Below are positions 1 to 11,500 of a stretch of 46,499 bases of DNA, piece after piece (within the stretch, counting starts at the first letter, position 1; each line of letters begins with the position of its first letter). The stretch lies in NCBI GenBank assembly GCA_000320545.1, contig ADNK01001943.1:1-46499 (forward strand), written 5' to 3'. Under the pieces are notes generated by a model. The model saw nothing but the letters and a program-made list of their open reading frames with translations, ran no database searches and was not told the DNA's origin. A program made the position numbers and the translations under genes. The DNA comes from Bigelowiella natans CCMP2755. Taxonomy: Eukaryota > Cercozoa > Chlorarachniophyceae.

Positions 1-305
1 CGATATTTGTTAGAACGCACGGCATTGGAGTGCGTCGCATGCCCAAAAATACCCGGGTTTCCATTATTTATTGACTTCTACTACTGTTTGTTTCATTTTC
101 GGTTCCTGCTATCCATTGTACGATTTAGGTTTGCTGTCTCCTCGCAAGAAGAGGTTCTTACATTGAACGTCCACTTTCGCTGCTTTTTCATGCCGCTGAT
201 TGTACAGGGAGAGAACTGTATGTTTTTGTGTGTAATCTAGAATATATGTGAGGCAGGGGGAAGGGGAAAGTAGACACACTTACAACACACACACACACAC
301 ACATA

Positions 306-355
<50 letters not shown>

Positions 356-802
356 GTATTTATTGTTATGGGTTTTATGTGTATCATTTGTACTGGAAAC
401 CATCGTTTATCTGCCTCTTCAACACCACCATCCTTACTAGCATCATCATCAATTCATGAGCAGCATCGTCCACAAAGGCTGCACCGACATTCGAGTAGTT
501 CTAGGCTTCGCCGCCTGCACGTCTAGCATTCTCTGCGAGGGGGGGGAGCACACATGAAACGGTTTTCAAAACCCATCAGCACTCTTCTTTACATCTTGAC
601 GCCATTGAACAGGGCGCGTCCCAACTGCCTTTCCGCAATTGCGCTATCGTTACCCGCTGCATTCTTGCAGGGCACCAACCAGTATCTTCTTCTTCTTCTT
701 CTTCATCATCATCATCATCACATATAATTGAGTGGCAAAGCACATCCAGAAATTAGCAGAGGACACTTCGGAGCGTAACCCTCCCATGAGGCAGCCCGCC
801 AC
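1..802. other. intergenic with microsatellites
   Basis: I see no supported gene here. The stretch holds an (AC)n tract at about 287-303, a (TA)n tract at about 310-350, and a TTC/ATC repeat at about 689-720. It lies downstream of the minus-strand gene that ends at 803. Confidence 0.5.
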
Positions 803-1034
803 TCAAAGCCACACCTCCTTAATGAAATCCTCTTCGGACAATAGATTAACCTCCTCACACGCACATGCTCCCAAAACTGATTGCTAGCTGCTACGACAGA
901 GGCCCACCTGTAGCTGGCGAGCCTGATGAGCTCTATTGACAATGATCGCCACCTGGCAAAGGTGTAGCGATTCATCATCAAAATATCAAGGCAGTCGTGC
1001 TGCTTTGTTATGAATGTATATATAAATAAATATA

Positions 1035-1114
<80 letters not shown>

Positions 1115-2030
1115 TGAAGCTACTATCGCTGTGCGCACGATCGATGAAACGATCATCGTTGCAGGCGCATGTGAAAAAAGGTAAAAACTAAGCTGCCATC
1201 CATCAAAAGCCGAAATCGCGGCGATCGTTCCGTCAGGATCCTCACCGTATTTGCCTTCCTCTCTTCCCCAGTAGTTTTGAGTACCTAGTTATGGAGAGCG
1301 CAGCTGAAACACGAGCACTTAATGCATCATAGGCGTGTGCATACAAAGAGGGCAGCAAGCTGATGATGGCGGGTCGCTACCTTGAGAAGAACAGAAGATT
1401 CCTCCGGATGCTCAAAGAAGGCAAGACCTTCCTGCTTTTTGCTTTTTTTTTGGTTTTGGCCCTCCGCCGCGGAGCTTGCAATGTTGTGGATTCGAAGGCC
1501 GGTCCGAGTGTTTGATTCCAGATAAGCAAGATGCGCCGCAGCTGCCACTTTCTTCTTCATCCTCTTCAGATGCTTCTTTTTCGCGCGCTTTGATGACGAC
1601 GCTGTGGTTAGTGTAGGGAGCTTCTCCCCATTCTCGGCCTCCTCCCTGAGACGCTTCTGCCTAGAACGTTTCTTCTTTGAGACCTGCCCAGGGGAAGGGG
1701 GTCAGGGTGTCAGTGATTCCGTATGAACAGCACAGCAGTGGAGCAAAACGAAGAAAACGAACTATTTTTCTATTCAAGATGACTTCTATCATCAGCCTCC
1801 CCCCCCCCCTACCACCCTTAGTCGCAACACCGGCATTCTTCGTTGAGATCTAGAATCTGCTCTGCAGCAATGCTTTCAGTCTCCTCGCATGGTCCTGCGA
1901 TGCGTGTAATAACTCTTTGTTCCCCTTCAGATTCACCTACGTTATTGAATTGTTTAACAACGCTGCTTCCCCGTCCACACCATTTGCGGTCATCACAATC
2001 TTCACAATAGAATGCAAGCACTTTCGACGT
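803..2030 (-). CDS. unrecognised Lys-rich protein, multi-exon, 5' end uncertain
   Basis: I do not recognise this protein. Reading the minus strand, the proposed exons are about 2030-1831, 1660-1381, 952-908 and 853-803, and their splice phases are compatible (2, 0, 0, then a stop at 805-803). The first exon encodes a Cys-containing piece (FYCEDCDDRKWCGRG). The next is strongly basic (KRAKKKHLKRMKKK followed by AAAAHLAYLES), which suggests a nuclear or RNA-associated protein. The last ends LLSEEDFIKEVWL. The intron between 1381 and 952 contains a (TA)n tract of about 90 nt. The acceptor at 1661 has a weak pyrimidine tract, and an alternative acceptor lies near 1690. No start codon is assigned. 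The model rests only on phase agreement and amino-acid character. Confidence 0.38.
1015..1111. repeat. (TA)n microsatellite
   Basis: This is an almost uninterrupted TA dinucleotide run of about 90 nt. It lies in the putative intron of the minus-strand gene. Confidence 0.95.
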
Positions 2031-2282
2031 CGGGGGTCGGCTCTGTCCCTCGACGGAGGTTTTTTTTTAGAAGTTTTTCTTATTGTCGCCCCATCAAAAT
2101 TGCATCCATTCCACATTTTACAGCTTAGATTCGTAAAGAAAGTCGAAACGCATTAGGTTTTAATGCAGCGGCATTCATCTCTGCCAGTCACAGATGGAAA
2201 ATCTATGGAGTTCTCCTCGTTTCGGCTAAGAGAAAAAAGAAACCTCTTACTTTCCGGTGGAGCTTCACGATGATAGCTTATG

Positions 2283-2333
2283 TTCTCTGTCTTTTAGTCA
2301 AAATTACCGTGGTTTTGACTAAAAGACAGAGAA
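2283..2333. repeat. perfect 21-bp inverted repeat (hairpin)
   Basis: The left arm at 2283-2303 is the exact reverse complement of the right arm at 2313-2333, with a 9-nt loop (TTACCGTGG). It lies between a minus-strand gene and the Mpv17-family gene. No known element was recognised. Confidence 0.9.
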
Positions 2334-2796
2334 AATACGCTATTGAAAGCACAAAACCCCATAAATCGTCGTCTTCAAAATCGACCCACCCCAAGTCAGC
2401 CCTGCACACACGTATCCGGCCCTGGCAGACGATTAGCACCTCGTGCTTTCGGCTGTTGTGGAGGCCTACCCCCCGCCAAGCTCCAACATGTGTACGTTCA
2501 GTTTAATTTGATGCGAGAGGCGAAAATATCTGGCTAAATTCCTCTCGGAACTCTTTAAGCGCCGAGGAAATAAGTTGGTTGGGGCGGCACAGCGCGAATC
2601 GACAGAGAAGCGGCTGTGATACGATGCCCGAAATTAAGCGTTCCAACTTCCAACTGTCTCTTGAATATGTTTTGGTTATCGCAATTCGACAGAAGTGACG
2701 CCCCGTGCTAGCGTGTGGCGAATAATTTTGCACATGTTTATGATGTACAATGTGTATTTGTCTGTACGATGTAACACACTTATATCCTTAAATATA

Positions 2797-2797
2797 T

Positions 2798-2849
<52 letters not shown>
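2797..2849. repeat. (TG)n microsatellite
   Basis: This TG dinucleotide run of about 50 nt lies just upstream of the first recognised exon of the Mpv17-family gene. It is probably intronic. Confidence 0.95.
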
Positions 2850-2852
<3 letters not shown>

Positions 2853-2886
2853 CATTGTTACTTAGGGCGTAAGCTTGGTCGATCAG

Positions 2887-4310
2887 TCAACTCTTGGCTG
2901 CGCAACTCCAAAGCGGCTGCGTTTACACGGCGGTTGCAGGATCTCTCCAACACATACGCGAGATTGTCAGTTGACTACCCGTAAGAGCTTTTCTTTTCCA
3001 TTCTACATCATGGACGACATATGAACTAAAAACGTTAAAATGATAGATTCGCCATCTCCTCGTTATCCGGGGGAAGCATTTTGTTCTGCTCCGACCTCAC
3101 GGCGCAGGTATAGCGAACACACTTTTCGCAGCTATAAAAATAATGCTTCGTCAATATTGCAATATTGCGAGAACGTCAGCCACGGACGACCCTTGGAGGG
3201 CCAGTCGCAAAGGCCTCGATCTCTTTATATCCTAGCTATAAGTTGCACAGATAGTGAAATGACTGACAAGGCATTTGCTATCGTCATCATGTTCTGAGAT
3301 TCGCAAAAATTATGCTTTCAGTTCGTCGTCTCAAGGAGATCGGAGCTGGACGATAGAAGGCTTCTTGCCGTGAGCTCGTTTGGATTTTTCTACTATGGAT
3401 TTATTATGAAGGTGTCGTTGCAGCGTTGATAGAGTTGTTGAATGTTCCACGATGACTCCAGCCTTAAACGATGCTGGGCTTCATCTTTGTGATGGTGCAG
3501 GCTATATACATCGGCTACGACTTAGTGCTAGGGCCAAAGAGAGCCCTCGTAAAGGTAACCTTTTCGTATTCTGATCGATAAATTGATCTTGCAGCTCCCC
3601 TCAATTTGTTGCTTTTGCCGTTTGTGAGGCGTTTTCGATGGTGGTGCGACGAAGCTGAGATGCTGTGTAATCAGACAATTCTCGACTGCGTTGTGCACAC
3701 ACCGTTTGGGGTACAGCCGCACAAAAACCCTCGCTGAAATATTGATGGCAGCAGTTCTTAAAACTTGAGTCAAAGCTGAAGAGATCGACATAGCAAATGC
3801 ACGCACTGGCGACTCGATTTGGCACACATATCACCACATGCCACACCGACTCCCTCCCTCCCCTCCCCACTCACCTAATCTTAGATGTCTCCAATGTTTC
3901 AAAACAGTACACACATAATAGCAACTCAAGCATAAGTTAACGTAAAACTCTACGACTATTCGTTCGTGCCAATCATAATCGCTCTCCGTCACCGATTTAT
4001 GCTCAAAGGTCATTCCAGCATTCTATTTCCTGACGGGCGTCATCAAGGGGCAGGTAATCGAAGCACTGCATGGTACCTGCAGTTGAAATCGATCAACGAT
4101 CCAGCTTATCAGCACATGACCACCATCGCGTCTGGTATTGATTGTTATCAATTCTCTAATCTATCTTGCAAGACGACGGAGCAGTGGACAACACAACTGC
4201 GGAAGGAGTGGTTCGATGCATCGTTCGGAAGCGTCGCCTATTGGGTACACGTGCAACCGTGCATATACCCGATATGAATAAATTTAGTATAGTAAAGTGT
4301 AGTAAACTAT

Positions 4311-4356
<46 letters not shown>

Positions 4357-4887
4357 TTTATTTATATATTCAATATTCGCATTATCATTTATGGTAGATA
4401 GAGAAGGGGGTGAGAGAGAGAGGGAGGGAGATACAGGGGGGGGGGGGTGGGAGAGAGAGAGAGAGAGAGTCAAGGTTAAGTCTAGCAGAATGTATCGTAA
4501 TCCATGATCATGATGTGAAATTCGGATGTAAAGCCTGAAGCAAAACTAATTGTAGTTGCTCTGTGTTGCTTCTCCTTGCCTAGACGCCGGTGCAGATTAT
4601 ATGCTTCCGGTACTAACACGGGGGGTGGCGGCGCCATGTTTGTTATGACTTCTTCCAAAAACAATAGTTGATTCCCCAAACCGATGGCGAGTCACAAATT
4701 AATTCGAAATAACTTTACACATGAACAATCAAATGCCAGGCGTCTGAGTTTATCATCATTAGCATCCTTACCATCATCATAATCATAATCACCATCGCAA
4801 CTCAAACAATTTAGGTATATTCCCCAGCACTCTAGAATTGCATTTGTTTCGTTTGCATCGTTCTTTCACAAGGTACAAAACCTGTAG
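2887..4887 (+). CDS. Mpv17/PMP22-family organelle membrane protein (5' exon not found)
   Basis: Mpv17/PMP22 proteins are small four-helix proteins of the mitochondrial inner or peroxisomal membrane, implicated in permeability and mtDNA maintenance. Nine exons join in phase: 2887-2980, 3047-3107, 3322-3369, 3501-3554, 3675-3710, 4009-4053, 4173-4244, 4584-4609 and 4815-4887 (stop TAG). Family landmarks occur in the expected order. The first is YARLSVDYP...SGGSILFCSDLTAQ, matching the 'Y..L...P...GD..aQ' start. Then come DDRRLLAAIYIGYDLVLGP, TILDCVVHTPFG (the 'K..lDQ...P' segment), FYFLTGVIKGQ, and W-TPVQIICFR-YIPQHSR, matching 'WP.vQ.iNF..vP...R'. The usual WY..LD segment after the GP motif is not seen, so an exon may be missed or lost. 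The first exon and its ATG lie upstream of 2887 and were not identified. Introns carry (TA)n and G/GA tracts. Confidence 0.72.
4317..4372. repeat. (TA)n microsatellite in intron
   Basis: This TA run lies in the intron between exons 7 and 8 of the Mpv17-family gene. It is followed at 4408-4469 by GA repeats and a G homopolymer. Confidence 0.95.
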
Positions 4888-4989
4888 CGACCCATCATTT
4901 TCACTGGTTCGACTACGCGTACACATCAAAATAAAAACTCCTTTGGAAGCACAGAAGGCGCATCAAAATTTTCATTCTTAGTTTGAAAG

Positions 4990-7900
4990 AATTGTTGCTG
5001 TACCATTGCTGACATGTTGCGTGGTGACATCACATCTGTAGTGCTCATCGCGTTGTCTTTATGTGCATTGATGTTTTGACACCCCTTCACCATGCAAATG
5101 GTGCACAGATCTGGCTCTCATGGCTCTCCTGCAGAAACAGGACAAAGCACTCAACATGACCACACAGAGCCCCAACGTGGGGATTTGCTTCAATCTACCA
5201 TGACTGTTGTTTTGTTAAAACAGATTCACATGCATGCTAGCATGTGCAGCAGAAACAATGCAGCAATGCATTGAAAAACAGGTTTTGCAATGAACAAATG
5301 ATCAAATTAGAACAGCTAGATGTGTACGCAAGAAAGGGGTTTGAGGTGACCATTTCTTTCTTTTTTCCAACAGCTAGACAGTGAATAGCGCACATTCCCG
5401 TGCATTGCAATGCCAATGTCTCGCTAGCTCATGCGCATCAACAACAACGCATTGTTGGACACATTTTGTTATGTTGATGAAACGATGATTCATGATTGTG
5501 TCATGTGTGCATCATGTTGCCTGTCTGTCATGTGCCACATTAAATTTGCCACACAGCAAGGCTTCGTGCAGAGGAAGTGCGAACGATGGCACGATGCGAG
5601 CGCACAAGCAGTCACATGCACTTTTCATCATTGCCTCGCGATGAATACAGTCGTGAACCGTCATGGCGCGTTGGGACCTGTCTCTTAGCCAGCCCAAAAA
5701 TGCAAAATGCCACAGCTAACACAGCTGCCAGATGCAAACGTGGACATTCTCGAAAATCTTCTTGTGCGGCGAAGTGCAGAAGTTGCATCATTGCTTCCTC
5801 AGATTGGCTCTCATCTTTCACCAAAACACACCTAGTAGGCACATGCATCCTGAACTCTCTGCAGAACAACTGAGCACTTGTCGTCTGTGTGGACACTGGC
5901 ACGATGGCAATGCAGTTTTGAGTTTTGAGAGAGCCGCAGTGCACATGGCTGGATGGATGCTCATGCACTTCTAGACTTGCTAGCTTGGGCTCTCCCACGT
6001 GCTCCCTTTTGTCGTCACCTCTGGCCTCTGCACTTGCTAGCTTGCTCTGGTGCTGCATGTGCACGCGTGTGCGCACCCACCATGCCAGCATGTCAGCATG
6101 CTGCACACATGCAGGGATGCTAGGATGGTCAAAATGCGGCGTGGCGTGAGTGACGCACATGATGCAACTGTCCATGCGGTGAAATTGTGCACACTCTAGC
6201 TAGCTCTGCACATCCCAGAGCTGGCACTGGAGCACTGTGGCAGTGTTCATGTCGCACTCCACAATCACAACTTGCTAGCTTGCTGCAGCTTGCAAGTGCC
6301 TCATTGTCCCATCAAGCAAGCAGCCATGTTGCACCAGAAACGTTTCCAGATGCAGCGTCTGCATTCACCTGCAATGATGGGGGACGACTTCGATTTCAAG
6401 TCGTCATTCAAAAATTGGGAGTCTTGCAGTGATTCAGTCAAAATGCCTTTTGTTTTGTTGAGTTTTTGGTCCTTGTTTCAAGCATCTCCACCAAACGTCT
6501 CCACAAATGGTCAGTTCAAAGGTTGTCATCATGTCTCGTTGTGAGTGGCAAACCACTCACACTCGTGTCAATGCACTTTTGTTCCAACTGTGGCAAATTC
6601 TGGAATCATGTCTGGTGTGATCATGACGCTGAGCAAAAACAGGTTGCATTCCACATCTCCCCATGCGTGTCGTGCAACAAGAACGTCTCAATGAATTGTG
6701 TGGATGCCAACAAATCAAACACCGTCAGAATCACTGGAGCTAGTCAGCAACTGAGCATCTTCAATGCTTTGTTCATCACTCTGCTGCGTGCAAATGCCTG
6801 TCTCCCATGTGGTTCTGGCGCATGCAGTTTTTGATCAACGCTTTGTTCATTGTTCATTGTTCATTGTTCACTCATCATTCATTGTTCAACCTCAAACCAG
6901 TCGATCCCTCCCTGCGTCGACCAATCCATCAGTTCTTTGCAATGGGCATCCTTCAACGCAGGATGCACACTGGAACACACACATGACAGACGTGCAATGC
7001 ACAGCACACGTGTGGATGGACAGGGGGTCATGCCAGCACACCTGTGGATTTGTGGATGGAGCATGAGCTTGTTCAAGATGGCGTCCCGAGTTGCTCAAAT
7101 TTGTGAGCTCTGAATGAACCTTCCTCCTCTTTCTGTGTGGATTCACATCTTTGTTCACAGACTGCTGCTGCTGCAGGTTCGTCCACACTTTGGTGCTCGA
7201 CAGTCATTTGTCCACGTCGGGAGATGGCAGCGGGTGCGTTGTGATCGACACTTTGGAGGTGTCGGTGTCAGGCTCATCGATGCAGCACAGACGTCTAGAC
7301 GTGTCGTGACGAGAAAGTGATTTGAGAAGCTCTTCAGGATGCATTCTCCAAAGGAGATCTGTCTCGCGAGGACGTTTTCATCTCAACAAAGGTTGCTTAC
7401 CCCAATTTCCTGGGAAGCCATGAGAAGTGCCCTTGCGCAGACGATCCTAGCTGTGGACACGCTGGCATCACAACGTGGAACGTTCCAACACTTCCCAGTT
7501 TCGAGTGTGCTTGGAACAGTCTGTGACAGTTTTTTTGTTTCCTGAACGTTCAAGAACTTCTTCTGAGCGTTGCTCCCTGTTTTCCGCTGCAAGACAAGCA
7601 GAGCTGAGCGACGCGCACGCACCGCAATCGACCAGGAGTTCGCCGTGGACAAGCTCCTTGCTGGCTTGAGCGTTCCTGAAAGTGTCAGGAACGCTGAACG
7701 TCCAAGGAAGTGTTTTCATGGCGACGATGCACGTGCGATGCCTGAACCCAGCTTGCACGCGGACACAACTCAAAAGTCATGGCAATGACCGCAATCCCTG
7801 ACCAACTCGGCGTTTTCGGAGAAAGCTGATGTTGCCATCTAGCCATGCAACTTCAGCGATGTCACCTGCACTGGTGCATGGAAACAAACCCTCACATGTC

Positions 7901-8184
7901 CACAACTAACAAATGCAACACCTACATCTTTGTTGTTTCTTTCATCGATCTACCGATGTCTGCACGCTTGGACAACAGGCAACAGCTGGAGCACCTTGCT
8001 CTGATCTCCGTGTGCGATTTTTGGCTGCCCTGCCCCCATGAAAGAGCAACATCGAGACCACATCGAAGCATGGATGAAGGAAGTGTCGTTTGGCTGCATT
8101 CCATGCACAAGAACAGCTAGAAAGCTTGCGAAAGATCGAAAGTAGGTTCAAAGAACAATCGGCGTGTGAACAGGCGCGAGGATT
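4990..8184. other. gene-poor block rich in TGCA/CATG/CTAG words
   Basis: I find no intact gene here. Base texture differs from the flanks: words such as TGCATG, CATGTG, GCATGC and GCTAGC recur throughout. A reading frame at about 6561-6834 has paired cysteines (CSNCGKFWNHVWC, then PCVSCNK) and might be a remnant of a zinc-binding transposon protein, but it is not assignable. A short tandem TTCATTG repeat lies at about 6846-6890, and an 11-bp hairpin (AGCGTTCCTGA and its complement) at about 7668-7694. The LTR retrotransposon inserted at the right edge of the block. Confidence 0.5.
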
Positions 8185-8510
8185 TGTTGCGCGTAAGGTG
8201 TTCACAGGCCGAGGCGCTACGTGCACAAGTAGGCAGGGGGGGGGAAAGGCACGTTTGCTTCCTTTTGAAGAGTTGTGTTTATTTTTATTAAAGATTATAT
8301 TTTTATTAAATCGTGCACTGCGTAATCATTCGCGAAGCTTTCGCGAATGCCGCCGCACGTGGGGCAGCACACTTCCGGTGTGCTGCCATGAGTCCCGCCG
8401 GAACCCACGTGCCTATGCTGTATTAATATCTACGTTATCTATATTCTATATCCGCGACAACCCCTTTGTTGTCGCACGTGACTTGTGCCCGCGTAGTGGT
8501 ACGCGCTACA
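8185..8510 (-). repeat. 3' LTR of the retrotransposon
   Basis: This 326-bp repeat matches 13575-13900 with no difference seen by eye. It contains three strong hairpins: around a HindIII-like AAGCTT core (about 8329-8351), around GGCAGCACACTTCCGGTGTGCTGCC (about 8373-8391), and around GCGACAACCCCTTTGTTGTCGC (about 8454-8475). Confidence 0.95.
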
Positions 8511-8520
8511 CCTCCCCCAA
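8511..8520 (-). other. polypurine tract
   Basis: Read on the minus strand, TTGGGGGAGG lies immediately before the 3' LTR. This is the position of the plus-strand DNA synthesis primer in LTR elements. Confidence 0.8.
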
Positions 8521-8561
8521 GTCACGTTGCTCCTTCCTTCCTTCCTTATTCCCTTAGACCT

Positions 8562-11500
8562 TCATCGCTTTCGGAACTTCACCAACCACCAGGTAATAGA
8601 TTCCTCTCTAACCTTATCTCCTTTGTCGCTTACCCAGAACTCACCTTCGTCCTTAGGTTCGTGTCCATACCAGCCCTCTGCATCAAGGTCCCCCAGGACC
8701 TTATACCAGTGCTCAAAGGGTAAGTCGGGAACAGCTAGGTAGAGTAGCTGATATTTTCCGTCCTTTATTTTCATAGCTACCCTCTCCATATTTCGTAATC
8801 CAGGGTAGCCTAGATAGACAATCTTCATGCGCCAATCGTCGTTCACCCTGACCTTATTGTTTCCATATTCCACATCGAACTTAGGTCGGGGTCCTAAACA
8901 AGGCATTGCTCGCTCCCACACAGTAGGGTTTACTTTAACATCCTCTAGGAGCTTCTCACCGATATCATAATTCTTTAGGTGACTGATGTGGCGCAAGGTG
9001 ACCCTGTTCCCATCATAGATGTAGTACTGCTTCCTCCCCTTCCTCTCGGTAACCTTTGCAACGCCACCCCAGAAGGGGTCTTGTTTATTTCTCGATCTCA
9101 GATTTACCTTGGCCCTAACATACTGTCCTTCCTTTAGAACTCGGCCATCGTACGGGACCTTCTCGTCTTCGCTCTCGGTATCGTCGTCGTTGTCGTCGCC
9201 TTCTTCCCTCTCCTTATCCTTGATACCTCCCCCAGACGTGAAGGTGTCGTTTACTAACCCTTGTATCTTGTCTGGTGTGGTGCTATTTATCCTGCTTAGG
9301 TTGGCCAAGGTGCGGTGGAGTCGCTCTACCTTGGAGTTGGACTGGGCATAGTATACAGGTGAGGCATCAATATTAGGGTGTGGTAGCTGTAGAAGAGAGG
9401 TCTCATTATCCACATGTAACTTCTTTGGTATCTTGTTTATGCTAACTTCATCAGGGATAGCCTGGAGCTCAGACTCCCAGGTACGGTAGCAGTTAGTAAG
9501 CCTCTGCTTATATAAGCCTTTGTTCTTCTTAGCAACGTTGACCTTGATAATCTTTTTAACCCAGCACTTTCCAGTGGCCACATCAACGAAGGTAAGGTAG
9601 TGATAGCCATCGTACTTATAAACATCAATTTGCACGATATCTAAGAAGTTCCTTGCTTTGATTTTCTTAGATGCACGGCTCTTGCTGGACTCCTTGGTGG
9701 CGACGCCTGCCGCCTTCAAGCTGGAGCACCTGCAGCCACGCAGGTATGTCCTTATCTCTTTTAGCTTGTAGGGCCAGTAGTAATGGTAGAGTAGAGCAGT
9801 GATATGGTTTTCTCCTACGTGTGCAGGTCCATGGGCGGTAAAGAGAAGGGCTCCCCTGGTCCGCCGTGGCACGTAGGTACGCCTAACATTATTAGTGTAT
9901 ACATATATCCTATCACTAAGTACCTCATGCTTGTGTTTGTATTTATCCAGGTGTTCTTGAAGGTGCTGGAGCTCCTCTGGCTCAGGCAGGAAGTCGCCGT
10001 CCTCGAAGGTAATCGCGTTAACCATAGGGGTGACCTGGGTAGGGACTTTCTTTTCGAACAGCCTGCTGAAATAGTCAGCAAGCTGCTTGTCTCCTGGTGC
10101 GTAGACCACTGTCCTCTTGTCCCTAAACTCTTCCGTGTCCGCCCTCATAGCTGCATACTCATCGTTAGGCGCTTCGAGCTTGCGGTCGATGCCTAGGAGG
10201 GGCTTGTGGTCAGTCATTAAGGTGAAGCTGGGCACCGACAGCAGGTAGTATCTTAGTTTCCTCTGCGCCTCAGTCATGGCTTTATACTCTCCTTTTGTAG
10301 GGCTGTACTTGGCCTCAGCTGCTGTGCAGGCCCTGCCCCACACCCGTATGATCTGCTGGTCTTGGGTAAGTACAGCAGCCATACCTAGCTTAGACCAGTC
10401 TGTCCATAGGGTAGCTGGTCTAGTAGTGTCTAGCTTAGCATTCAATAGGGTGTTGCTGCATAACTTTATTAGGTTATCGAAGTGGGCATCAAGGCCAGCC
10501 TTGGCCCACACCTTAGCGAAGCTGAGGCCTACAGAGTTCTCCTTCCGGTAAGCAGTAGTAAAAGCAGCTGCAGTCCTAGCGTAGGTAGGGGAGAACCTAC
10601 GTAGTATCCAAGCTGCAGTCTGCAAGAATGACTTTAACTCCTTTGCATTCTTAGGTTTAGGGGCTTGCTGTAGTGCTGCTACTTTCTCGGGGTTTGGGGT
10701 GATGCGGCCTTGCTCCAGGTAATATCCACACCACTTGATTCTTGTAGCTAGGAATGTACACTTCTGCAGTCTAATAGTAAAACCGAAGTGTGCAAACCTA
10801 ATAAATATATTTTCCAGGAGGAAGATCTGAGCGACGACTGTGTTGGTACATATTATGTCATCATCCACATACACAAACACAAACACCCACAACACAGACG
10901 CCATCCCATCATGTGTGTATGCCCTGTAGTTCTGACTACTGAACGCATCCCCTGATATGCTTAGGCCGTAAGGGAATACGACGAAGTGCCACTTCCTGTG
11001 CCTGCTGGAGAACGCGGTAATGGGGCGGGAGGTTTTGTGGATGGGTGTCTGCATGTATGATTCATTTTTATCTAGGGAAGAGTAGTATTTGTATCCTATG
11101 ACGTGTTCAATAACGTCATCTATCCTTGGTGTAGGTGTCTGGATCCTCTTTATTACTCGGTTGTGGCGGATGAAGTTGTGCGCCAGGCGGAAGAAAGGGT
11201 AAGTAGGTTTCTTAGCTAGCACATGTCTCACGTTCCATGGTGAGTTGCTTGGCTCTATCTTCCCTTCCTTTGCCCATTCATTGATCTGCCACTCTATCTT
11301 TTCCCAGTCCGCTTCCGGTCGCCTATGTTCTGGGTCATTGATGATGCACTCTTCGTATCCCTTCTTTAGCTCGATCTTTACTGGGGTAAGCTTGCTGGAG
11401 GGCTTCGTCGTCGGCTTGGTGATGTCAGAGTACTTCTCGTTTAATATTTTATTAATGTACTTTTTGCCTTTGTCGATATCCCAATCATCAGCTGGGGGGG

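Noticed and set aside
4113-4134. Candidate extra exon in the Mpv17-family gene
   Set aside because: Including it shifts the next exon out of the frame that encodes the conserved W...VQ segment. Direct joining of 4053 to 4173 keeps phase.
5612-6175. Minus-strand frame of 187 codons
   Set aside because: It has no family signature and lies in the TGCA-rich block, where stop codons are under-represented by composition.
8090-8557. Plus-strand frame of 155 codons (and its twin at 13558-13914)
   Set aside because: Most of it is the LTR read in the opposite direction to gag-pol. The repeat explains its presence twice.
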